A DNA stretch of 34,271 nt from the NCBI RefSeq assembly GCF_007991215.1, contig NZ_BJXX01000165.1, forward strand, positions 1 to 34,271, given 5' to 3'. Positions 8,603 to 15,552 of this stretch are shown piece after piece. Source of the stretch: Aneurinibacillus danicus (GTDB lineage Bacteria; Bacillota; Bacilli; Aneurinibacillales; Aneurinibacillaceae). The translations under genes were made by a program, and so were the position numbers. Numbering within the stretch: position 1 is the stretch's first letter; every line of letters begins with the position of its first letter. The notes under the pieces are model-generated. The model made no database searches and was not told where the DNA came from. It was given only the letters and a program-made list of their open reading frames with translations.

Positions 8603-9448
8603 ATGACTACGATTGCAGAGGGGAAACTCGCAGAGCTGAAGCAGCATGCGAACAACATGCGCCAGGAGATTGTGAAAATGGTATCAGCGGCCAATTCGGG
8701 CCATCCGGGCGGTTCGCTGTCTGCCGCAGATATTGTGGCGGTGTTGTATTTTCATGAGATGAACGTAGGACCGGAAAAGGTGGACGATCCGGACCGTGAC
8801 CGTTTTATTCTAAGCAAAGGACACGCAAGCCCGGTGCTGTATGCGGCACTGGCAGAGAAAGGCTACCTGCCGAAAGAGGAATTGGCTACTTTCCGTAAGA
8901 TTAATTCCCGTCTGCAGGGTCATCCGAGCAAAAAGATGCTGCCGGGCGTAGAGCAAAGCACAGGATCGCTCGGACAGGGATTGTCCGCTGCGAACGGTAT
9001 GGCGCTGGCTGCGCGTCTTGATAAGCGCGGCTACCGCGTATATGCCCTGCTTGGCGACGGAGAAATTCAGGAAGGCATGGTATGGGAAGCGGTAATGGCA
9101 GCAGGCCATTATAAGCTGGACAACCTGGTGGCAATCCTGGATTACAACCACCTGCAGATTGACGGTAACGTGGAAGATATTATGAACATTGGACCGGTAG
9201 CCGATAAGTTCCGTGCGTTTAACTGGCATGTCATTGAAATTGACGGACATAACCTTGAAGAGATTATCGCCGCGCTCGACGAAGCGAAGACAGTAAAAGG
9301 CAAGCCGACTTTCATCGTGGCGCACACGGTTAAAGGAAAAGGCGTGTCTTACATGGAGAACGCATGCGGCTGGCACGGCACGGCCCCGAATGCGGAACAG
9401 CTGGCGCAGGCACTGGAAGAGTTGTGCGCGCAGGGAGGAGAAAAGTAA
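8603..9448 (+). CDS. Transketolase, N-terminal (thiamine-diphosphate binding) subunit
   Basis: The 281-residue protein is the TPP-binding half of a split transketolase, moving two-carbon ketol units between sugar phosphates in the pentose phosphate pathway. Family features are [17 protein letters not shown] near the N-terminus, [13 protein letters not shown], and the TPP/Mg motif [14 protein letters not shown] with LDYN. ATG 8603 follows GGAGGAGAGGG at 8591-8601 and gives the family N-terminus; a 98-codon upstream extension in the same frame is rejected. The stop overlaps the start of the C-terminal subunit gene by one base (TAATG), so the halves are made together. Whether it serves general pentose metabolism or a dedicated sugar cannot be told from the sequence. 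Confidence 0.92.
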   Translation: MTTIAEGKLAELKQHANNMRQEIVKMVSAANSGHPGGSLSAADIVAVLYFHEMNVGPEKVDDPDRDRFILSKGHASPVLYAALAEKGYLPKEELATFRKINSRLQGHPSKKMLPGVEQSTGSLGQGLSAANGMALAARLDKRGYRVYALLGDGEIQEGMVWEAVMAAGHYKLDNLVAILDYNHLQIDGNVEDIMNIGPVADKFRAFNWHVIEIDGHNLEEIIAALDEAKTVKGKPTFIVAHTVKGKGVSYMENACGWHGTAPNAEQLAQALEELCAQGGEK

Positions 9449-10389
9449 TGGAGAAGACAACGGTAAAGAAAATTGCAACACGCGACGCTTACGGACAGGT
9501 TCTGGTCGAGCTCGGTCATGAAAATCCGGACATCGTAGTACTGGATGCGGATCTGGCAAAATCAACGAAAACGGCCGATTTCGGCAAAGCGTTTCCGGAC
9601 CGCTTCTTCGATGTGGGGATTGCGGAAGCCAACATGATCGGTATGGCGGCAGGCCTTGCGACTTGCGGCAAAATCCCGTTTGCGAGCACATTCGCGCTGT
9701 TCGGCTCCCTCCGTGTGGCAGACATGATTCGTAACTCTGTGTGCTATCCGAACTTGAACGTGAAGATTGCGGTGACGCACCAGGGCCTCACGCTGGGCGA
9801 AGACGGAGCTTCTCACCAGGCAGTGGAAGACATTGCATTGATGCGCGCCATTCCGAATATGACGGTGATCGTGCCGGCGGATGCGACGGAGACGAAAAAA
9901 GCGATTCGCGCTGCGGCCAACACATACGGTCCGATGTACATCCGCATGGGCCGTCCAAGTGTCCCGGTGTTGTTCGACGACAGTTATGAATTTGAAATCG
10001 GCAAAGGCGTACAGATTCGCGAAGGGAATGATGTCGCCATTATCGCAACCGGCGTCATGGTACATATCGCAGTCGAGGCAGCGGAGCTGCTGGCGCAGGA
10101 AGGCATTGAAGCGCGCGTTATTAACATGGCGACAATTAAGCCGATTGATGAAGACATCATTGTCAAAGCGGCTCAGGAAACAAAAGGCATTGTGACAGCG
10201 GAAGAGTGCAACATCTACGGCGGCCTCGGCGCTGCGGTAGCGGAAGTGTTGTGCGAGAAGCATCCGGCCAAACTACGCCGCGTCGGCGTCGAAGATACGT
10301 TCGGCGAATCCGGTACACCGGATGAACTGCTGAAAAAATATGGCCTGACCGCAGAGAATATCGCCGCAAAAGCGAAGGAATTATTATAA
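9448..10389 (+). CDS. Transketolase, C-terminal (pyrimidine-binding plus TK-C) subunit
   Basis: The 313-residue partner supplies the pyrimidine-binding domain and the C-terminal domain of the split enzyme. The protein starts [19 protein letters not shown] and contains DADLAKSTKTADF, FDVGIAEANMIGMAAGLA and the loop THQGLTLGEDGASHQAVED typical of transketolase/DXS pyrimidine domains. TAATG overlap with the upstream gene and GGGAGGAG just before it indicate translational coupling. The two genes together equal a normal single-chain transketolase in domain content. A copy of the intergenic repeat begins within a few bases of the stop codon. Confidence 0.92.
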   Translation: MEKTTVKKIATRDAYGQVLVELGHENPDIVVLDADLAKSTKTADFGKAFPDRFFDVGIAEANMIGMAAGLATCGKIPFASTFALFGSLRVADMIRNSVCYPNLNVKIAVTHQGLTLGEDGASHQAVEDIALMRAIPNMTVIVPADATETKKAIRAAANTYGPMYIRMGRPSVPVLFDDSYEFEIGKGVQIREGNDVAIIATGVMVHIAVEAAELLAQEGIEARVINMATIKPIDEDIIVKAAQETKGIVTAEECNIYGGLGAAVAEVLCEKHPAKLRRVGVEDTFGESGTPDELLKKYGLTAENIAAKAKELL

Positions 10390-10392
10390 ACA

Positions 10393-10580
10393 AAGCGACC
10401 ATGCCTTTTCAGCTGCAACCCCGACATGAAAACCGAGGGAAGGACAGCTGACTTTTGTAGTAGGAGGAAAAAGAGAGAAGAGAACGAGGGGATGATTTCA
10501 ATGTAGAAAAAGGCGAAGGCCTTTTTCTTCTCTGGCTCTTATTTCCTCTCTCTGGTTCCTTCTTTCTTCACGATTTTCGA
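10393..10580 (-). repeat. Intergenic repeat family, copy 2 (reverse, near complete)
   Basis: Module A (10393-10460) has stem TCAGCTG (10409-10415) with CAGCTGA (10445-10451). Compared with other copies the central CCG/CGG pairs have become CTG/CAG, so pairing is kept. Module B follows with a purine arm, the palindrome at 10506-10527 and a pyrimidine arm. Confidence 0.85.
10506..10527. terminator. Bidirectional terminator-like palindrome in repeat copy 2
   Basis: GAAAAAGGC-GAAG-GCCTTTTTC forms a 9-bp stem with A-rich and T-rich outer flanks, so it could stop transcription in either direction. It probably terminates the transketolase operon. Confidence 0.65.
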
Positions 10581-10671
10581 TCGTTATATTATAAAACCTC
10601 TCTCCTCTGCTCATACTAAGCTGTGTAATGTAACACGCTTTGTGATGTGCATGATTAAGGGAGGGTTTTTT

Positions 10672-11037
10672 ATGAAAAAGTGGACTGTAATGCTGAGCAG
10701 CCTGCTGCTTGTGCTGGCACTGGCTGCGGGATGCGGCACGGCCAATAATAATCAGGGCGGCGGCGCTGAACAAGGCCAGGGAGGCCAGCAGGGCGGCGGA
10801 CAAGCTGGAGGCGGCGGAAAAGACGCGCAAAAAATCTTCCAGGCTAGCTGTACGTCCTGCCACGGTCAAAACATGGAAGGCGGTGTAGGACCGAACTTGA
10901 CGAAGGTCGGTAGCAAGTACAAGAGCGCTGATGAAATCAAAACCATTATCGTAAAAGGACGCAACGGCATGCCGGGCGGTCTGGTGAGCGAAGCGGACGC
11001 GCAGGTATTGGCCGATTGGCTGATTACAAAGAAATAA
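10672..11037 (+). CDS. cccB: Lipoprotein cytochrome c (c551/CccB type)
   Basis: The 121-residue protein is a small membrane-anchored cytochrome c. Residues 1-20 form a lipoprotein signal peptide ending in the lipobox LAAGC, so the mature protein is lipid-anchored on the outer face of the membrane. A Gly/Gln-rich flexible linker (about 25-50) precedes the haem domain, which has the CTSCH attachment site followed by GQNMEGGVGPNLTKVG, and a probable axial methionine in NGMPGG. ATG 10672 follows AAGGGAGGG six bases upstream. Length and layout match B. subtilis CccB, whose gene also lies between prfB and ftsE. It probably passes electrons to a terminal oxidase. Confidence 0.85.
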   Translation: MKKWTVMLSSLLLVLALAAGCGTANNNQGGGAEQGQGGQQGGGQAGGGGKDAQKIFQASCTSCHGQNMEGGVGPNLTKVGSKYKSADEIKTIIVKGRNGMPGGLVSEADAQVLADWLITKK

Positions 11038-11053
11038 TATCATTAGAATGAAT

Positions 11054-11094
11054 AAAGAGGATGTTTTCTTATATAAAGGAGGCATCCTCTTTTT
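11054..11094 (+). terminator. Terminator of the cytochrome gene
   Basis: AAAGAGGATG (11054-11063) pairs with CATCCTCTTT (11083-11092), then T residues. The 19-base loop is large. Confidence 0.75.
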
Positions 11095-11176
11095 CTTTGT
11101 ACCGCAAAAGTCAGCCGCTCTTTTCTTCATTTTCATGGCAGGGCTTGCGACAGATCCGTTATGATGGTTTTATTTA
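11095..11176 (+). repeat. Intergenic repeat family, copy 3 (module A only, decayed)
   Basis: It reads GTACCGCAAAAGTCAGCCGC then a CATTTTCATGGCAGGGCTTGC core and a TTATGATGGTTTT tail, aligning with copy 1. The right arm GCGACAGA no longer pairs well with TCAGCCGC. It abuts the arginine operon control region. Confidence 0.75.
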
Positions 11177-11186
11177 TAAGAAATCA

Positions 11187-11255
11187 TGCATAGAAATTCA
11201 AAAAACTAATTGAATTATTATGCCTTACATCGTATAATAATTCATAACTTATTCA
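11187..11255 (+). promoter_or_regulatory. ArgR operator (ARG boxes) of the argC operon
   Basis: TGCATAGAAATTCA (11187-11200) matches 12 of 14 positions of TGAATwwwwATTCA. TGAATTATTATGCC (11211-11224) has a perfect left half and overlaps the -35 box. A weaker box with a perfect right half (ATTCA) lies at 11242-11255. This is the layout expected for repression by an ArgR/AhrC hexamer with arginine. Confidence 0.75.
11210..11238 (+). promoter_or_regulatory. Sigma-A promoter of the argC operon
   Basis: TTGAAT, a 17-base spacer and a perfect TATAAT. Transcription would start near 11245, giving a short leader with no room for an attenuator. Confidence 0.8.
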
Positions 11256-11281
11256 GACAGGATCAATTGGGGGAAACGTAC

Positions 11282-12316
11282 GTGAATATTTCAATTATCG
11301 GAGCGACGGGATACAGCGGAGTTGAACTCATTCGCCTGCTGTTGACCCATCCCGAAGCTAACATTGTGGCTGTATATTCCAACTCACAGACCGGAAAAGC
11401 CATGCAGGAGGTTTATCCGCATCTCACTCATATTTTTACAGACGATCTGGCTGAGATTGACTGCGGACGCATCCGGAACGAAGCGGACGTAGTGTTCATT
11501 GCGACACCGTCCGGCGTAAGCGGCAAGCTCGTACCGCAGCTTATGGACGGCAAGCTCAAAGTGATTGACGTATCTGGCGACTTCCGCCTGGCAACACCGG
11601 AGTTGTATACGCGCTGGTACGGCAAGGAGACAGCGGAGCAGGAATACATTGACCAGGCGGTTTACGGGCTGTCCGAATGGAATGCGGACGCCATTCGGGA
11701 GACGAAACTGCTCGCCAATCCGGGCTGCTATCCGACGGCGACGCTGCTCAGCCTGCTTCCGCTATTGAAAGCGGACCTGATCGATGGCAAATCCATCATT
11801 GTGGACGCCAAATCGGGTGTAACCGGTGCGGGACGGGGCTTATCGCTCGGAACGCATTTCTGCGAAGTGAACGAAAGCATCTCGGCTTACAAAGTAGGGA
11901 AACACCAGCATACACCGGAAATTGAACAGACGCTGACACAGCTTACCGGCAAAGAAGCGGTCATCTCGTTCACGCCGCATCTTGTGCCGATGAACCGCGG
12001 CATCCTGACAACGGCGTACGCTTCATTGAAAGAAGGAGTCACAGCCGAACAGGTGGCTGAAGCTTATGCGGATGCATACGAAGGCAAACCGTTTGTCCGG
12101 CTGCGTCCGGGCGCGTATCCGAAGACAAAGGAAGTGTACGGCTCCAACTATTGTGATATTGCCTGGCATGTGGATGAGCGTACAGGAAGGGTCATCGTGC
12201 TTGGCGTGATCGATAACGTAGTAAAAGGCGCTGCCGGTCAGGCGGTACAAAATATGAACCTAATGTTCGGACTTCCAGAAACGACGGGCCTTGCGTTTAC
12301 CCCTGTGTATCCGTAA
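11282..12316 (+). CDS. argC: N-acetyl-gamma-glutamyl-phosphate reductase
   Basis: The 344-residue enzyme reduces N-acetylglutamyl phosphate to the semialdehyde with NADPH, the third step of arginine synthesis. The N-terminus NISIIGATGYSGVELIRLL is the Rossmann dinucleotide-binding loop, and LLANPGCYPTATLLSLLPL holds the catalytic cysteine. GTG 11282 is chosen because GGGGG lies eight bases upstream and the protein then begins like other ArgC proteins; the 24-codon upstream extension overlaps the promoter. It is the first gene of argC-argB-argD-carA-carB-argF. Confidence 0.95.
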   Translation: MNISIIGATGYSGVELIRLLLTHPEANIVAVYSNSQTGKAMQEVYPHLTHIFTDDLAEIDCGRIRNEADVVFIATPSGVSGKLVPQLMDGKLKVIDVSGDFRLATPELYTRWYGKETAEQEYIDQAVYGLSEWNADAIRETKLLANPGCYPTATLLSLLPLLKADLIDGKSIIVDAKSGVTGAGRGLSLGTHFCEVNESISAYKVGKHQHTPEIEQTLTQLTGKEAVISFTPHLVPMNRGILTTAYASLKEGVTAEQVAEAYADAYEGKPFVRLRPGAYPKTKEVYGSNYCDIAWHVDERTGRVIVLGVIDNVVKGAAGQAVQNMNLMFGLPETTGLAFTPVYP

Positions 12317-12347
12317 AACGAGGCCGACAGTAAGAAAGGGAGAGAAG

Positions 12348-13148
12348 ATGGAAAATCAGCTGGTAATTAAATGCGGCGGCAGTACACTTGAGAATCTGCC
12401 TGCCTCTTTTTTTGAAGATATAACGGCACTGCAGCAGGATGGGTTTATGCTGACCATCGTACACGGCGGCGGTCCGGCGATTTCGGCGACGCTTAAGCAG
12501 ATGGGAATTGAGCCGAAGTTCGTGGACGGACTCCGGGTGACGGATGCGGCGACGCTGCAGGTGGCACAGATGGTGCTTATCGGACAGACCAATAAGCAGG
12601 TGGTCAGCCGGATTCAGACGGCGGGCGGCCGTGCGGCGGGTATCAGCGGCATCGACGGATCGACATTGCAGGTGATACAGGGACCTGAGCACCTCGGGTT
12701 TGTAGGAGAGATACAGCAGGTCGACCCTGCCCTGATAGCAACGCTGAGTCAATCGGGTTTCATTCCGGTCATCGCGCCGCTGGGCATCGACGCAGACGGC
12801 CAGATTTATAACATCAACGCCGATACGGCGGCTGGCGCAGTTGCAGGGGCGGTAGGTACGAAGCGGTTGGTCATGGTGACGGATGTTCCGGGTGTTATGC
12901 AGGAGATAGACGGTGTCAAAAAGGTGCTGCCGGAGCTTGATGAGGTGCAAATCAATGAATTGATCGCCGAAGGCATTATCTATGGCGGCATGATACCGAA
13001 GGTGCGGGCGGCACTGGATGCGCTCGGACATGAAGTAGAAGAAGTGTTGATTATCAACGGCTACGAGCCGGGCGTTCTGAAGAAAGTTGCGGCCGGTCAG
13101 ACGATCGGTACAAAAATCGTTAAAGAAGGCAAGGTGAAGGTATCGTGA
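12348..13148 (+). CDS. argB: Acetylglutamate kinase
   Basis: The 266-residue amino-acid kinase phosphorylates N-acetylglutamate with ATP, the second step of the pathway. Family motifs are KCGGSTLENLP at the N-terminus, VHGGGPAISATLKQMG for the acetylglutamate site, NADTAAGAVAGAV and GGMIPKVRAALDAL. ATG 12348 follows AAAGGGAGAG. Only 31 bases separate it from argC; argJ, which lies here in B. subtilis (argCJBD), is absent. The last bases overlap argD by four. Confidence 0.95.
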   Translation: MENQLVIKCGGSTLENLPASFFEDITALQQDGFMLTIVHGGGPAISATLKQMGIEPKFVDGLRVTDAATLQVAQMVLIGQTNKQVVSRIQTAGGRAAGISGIDGSTLQVIQGPEHLGFVGEIQQVDPALIATLSQSGFIPVIAPLGIDADGQIYNINADTAAGAVAGAVGTKRLVMVTDVPGVMQEIDGVKKVLPELDEVQINELIAEGIIYGGMIPKVRAALDALGHEVEEVLIINGYEPGVLKKVAAGQTIGTKIVKEGKVKVS

Positions 13149-14317
13149 GTTATCTATTTCCGAACTACGGGCGTTGGCCGATTCGCATTACCAAAGGGGA
13201 AGGCAATTATCTGTGGGACGAAGCCGGCAACCGTTACCTTGACCTTGTCTCCGGTATTGCGGTGACTTCGCTCGGCAATGTGCCCCCACAGGTGAAGGTG
13301 AAAGTACAGGAGCAGCTCGATACGTTGTGGCACTGCTCCAATCTATTCGAGATTCCGGTGCAGGAGAAGCTGGCGGCGAAGTTAACGTCGCTTACCTGCG
13401 GCAACCGGGCGTTCTTCTGCAACAGCGGCGCGGAGGCGAACGAGGCGGCCATTAAACTGGCCCGCCGCTATCAACAGAAGGTACAGAAGCAAAACCGGTA
13501 TGAAGTCATTACCTTCGAGCAATCGTTCCATGGACGGACGCTGGCGACGCTGACCGCAACCGGTCAGGCGAAAGTCAAAGACGGGTTTGACCCGTTGCCG
13601 GAAGGTTTCGTCACCGTACCGTACAATGATGCGGAGGCACTCAGCGCTGCGATTACGGAGAAAACGTGCGCCATCATGCTGGAGATGGTTCAGGGAGAAG
13701 GCGGTGTGCATCCCGCTTCGCCCGAATTCGTTGAGCATATCAAGGCACTATGCGCGGAGCATGACCTGCTGCTGATCGTAGATGAAGTGCAGACAGGCAT
13801 CGGTCGTACCGGCAAGTGGTTCGCCTATCAACACTACAACGTCGAGCCGGATATCATTACAATGGCCAAAGGGCTGGGCAGCGGCTTTCCGATCGGCGCC
13901 ATTGTCGGCAAAGAAAAGCTGGCTGAAGCATTCGGACCCGGCACGCACGGCACGACATTCGGCGGCAATCCGCTCGCATGTGCGGCCGGCTTAGCCACGC
14001 TTGAAACAATAGAAGAAAACGAGTATCTCGCCCGGGTGGAAGAGATGGGCGCTTATTTCATAGAGAAATTGAACAGGCTTTCCGAAGCGTGCCCGGATGT
14101 TGTCAATGTACGCGGCAAGGGGCTTATGATCGGCGTGGAGCTAGCGTTCGAAGCGGCTCCGGTTGTTGCGAAAATGCGCGAGCAAGGCATCCTGCTGCTG
14201 CAGGCAGGGCCGAACATGCTGAGGCTCTTGCCTCCGTTTACGATTGAAAAAGAAGAAATAGATCACGCGGCGCAAGCACTCGAAGAGGTGCTGAACGCGA
14301 CGGCGCAAACGGTATAG
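13145..14317 (+). CDS. argD: Acetylornithine aminotransferase
   Basis: The 390-residue PLP enzyme transfers an amino group from glutamate to N-acetylglutamate semialdehyde to form N-acetylornithine. Motifs are NSGAEANEAAIKLARRY for PLP phosphate binding, VDEVQTGIGRTGKWFA, and the Schiff-base lysine in TMAKGLGSGFPIGAIV. The start is GTG 13145, overlapping the argB stop (GTGA) with AAGGTGAAGG just upstream, a coupled arrangement. A terminator-like repeat lies between its stop codon and carA. Confidence 0.95.
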   Translation: MSYLFPNYGRWPIRITKGEGNYLWDEAGNRYLDLVSGIAVTSLGNVPPQVKVKVQEQLDTLWHCSNLFEIPVQEKLAAKLTSLTCGNRAFFCNSGAEANEAAIKLARRYQQKVQKQNRYEVITFEQSFHGRTLATLTATGQAKVKDGFDPLPEGFVTVPYNDAEALSAAITEKTCAIMLEMVQGEGGVHPASPEFVEHIKALCAEHDLLLIVDEVQTGIGRTGKWFAYQHYNVEPDIITMAKGLGSGFPIGAIVGKEKLAEAFGPGTHGTTFGGNPLACAAGLATLETIEENEYLARVEEMGAYFIEKLNRLSEACPDVVNVRGKGLMIGVELAFEAAPVVAKMREQGILLLQAGPNMLRLLPPFTIEKEEIDHAAQALEEVLNATAQTV

Positions 14318-14327
14318 AAATCAGGAG

Positions 14328-14457
14328 TACGAAGGAAAAGAGAGAAGAGAATGAGAAGAGAACGGGGGGTGATTTCTAAAGAAGAAAAAGGCGTTCGCCT
14401 TTTTCTTCTTTGAATCTTCTTTCCTCTTCCCCTCTTTCTTTTCTCATGATTTTCACA
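14328..14457 (-). repeat. Intergenic repeat family, copy 4 (module B only) inside the arg operon
   Basis: Module A is missing; the element begins at GTACGAAGGAAAAG and runs through the purine arm, palindrome and pyrimidine arm (ending CATGATTTTCAC). It lies between argD and carA. Confidence 0.85.
14378..14411. terminator. Terminator-like palindrome between argD and carA
   Basis: AAAGAAGAAAAAGGCG and CGCCTTTTTCTTCTTT are perfectly complementary over 16 bp with TT between. I see no sigma-A promoter between it and carA, so carAB-argF would need readthrough. Confidence 0.6.
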
Positions 14458-14475
14458 CATAAAGGAGTGGAATGG

Positions 14476-15552
14476 ATGAAAGGATATCTTGTGTTAAGTA
14501 CGGGCGACATATTTGAAGGAGATTGGTTTGGCAGCGTGGACGACTGCACGGGAGAGGTCGTATTTAATACAGGAATGACAGGCTACCAGGAGGTTCTGTC
14601 CGACCCTTCGTACGCCGGCCAGATTATTACGTTTACGTACCCGCTGATCGGCAATTACGGCATCAATGAACGAGACTATGAGAGTATCAAACCGGCCTGC
14701 AAGGCCCTGCTGGTAGGCGATCTCTGCCGCCAGCCGAGCCATTACGAGTCCGGACATACGCTGGCCGAGATTGCCGAGAAATACGGCATCGGCGGCTTGT
14801 CCGGCATCGATACGCGCGCGATTACCCACATTGTCCGGACACATGGAGAAGTGTACGGACTTTTGACGACAGACAAAGAGAAGCTCGCTTCTTTTACTCC
14901 GCAGCCGGTTACGAATGTTGTGCCGGGCGTATCGGTGAAAAATATCGAGGAGTACGGTAAAGAGGCGAAAGGTCCGCATATTGTACTGATCGATTACGGG
15001 TATAAAAAATCCATTTTGCAAAGTCTGTTGGACGGTGGCTGCCGCGTAACGGTGGTTCCGTACAATATCACATATAACCAGGTAATATCTATTGATCCGG
15101 ACGGTGTGTTCCTATCGAACGGTCCCGGAAATCCGAAAGAAATTACACCGCAGCTCGGGGAATTGAAAAAGATTATTGAGAGCTACCCGACGATGGGCAT
15201 CTGCCTCGGTCATCAGCTAATCTCTCTGGTATACGGCTGCGATACGGAGCGTTTGCCATACGGGCACCGCGGCAGCAACCATCCGGTGAAAGATTTGCGC
15301 ACCGGCAAAGTGTATCTAACCTCGCAAAATCACGGCTATGTGGTGAAAGGAGATTCACTTGCGAACGCGGCATTGGAGCTAACATTCATCAATGTAAACG
15401 ACAAATCGGTCGAAGGTGTACGCCATAAAACGCTGCCGATTTCGTCCGTGCAGTTTCATCCGGAAGCGCACGCCGGTCCGCAGGATACGGGCTATTTATT
15501 TACAGAATTCATTCAACAATGCCAGGTAACAGGAGAGAAGAGTTATGCCTAA
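14476..15552 (+). CDS. carA: Carbamoyl-phosphate synthase small (glutaminase) subunit
   Basis: The 358-residue subunit hydrolyses glutamine and channels ammonia to CarB. The N-terminal domain has LVLSTGDIFEGDWFG and NTGMTGYQEVLSDPSY; the C-terminal class I glutamine amidotransferase domain has GICLGHQL with catalytic C243 and QFHPEAHAGPQDT with the catalytic His/Glu. ATG 14476 follows AAGGAG eight bases upstream. Its stop codon overlaps carB by eight bases. Placement between argD and argF marks it as the arginine-linked enzyme; whether a separate pyrimidine-linked copy exists lies outside this window. Confidence 0.95.
   Translation: MKGYLVLSTGDIFEGDWFGSVDDCTGEVVFNTGMTGYQEVLSDPSYAGQIITFTYPLIGNYGINERDYESIKPACKALLVGDLCRQPSHYESGHTLAEIAEKYGIGGLSGIDTRAITHIVRTHGEVYGLLTTDKEKLASFTPQPVTNVVPGVSVKNIEEYGKEAKGPHIVLIDYGYKKSILQSLLDGGCRVTVVPYNITYNQVISIDPDGVFLSNGPGNPKEITPQLGELKKIIESYPTMGICLGHQLISLVYGCDTERLPYGHRGSNHPVKDLRTGKVYLTSQNHGYVVKGDSLANAALELTFINVNDKSVEGVRHKTLPISSVQFHPEAHAGPQDTGYLFTEFIQQCQVTGEKSYA

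Noticed and set aside
8810-9691. 293-codon open frame antisense to the transketolase genes
   Set aside because: It spans the junction of two real genes on the opposite strand, with low-complexity composition and no start signal.
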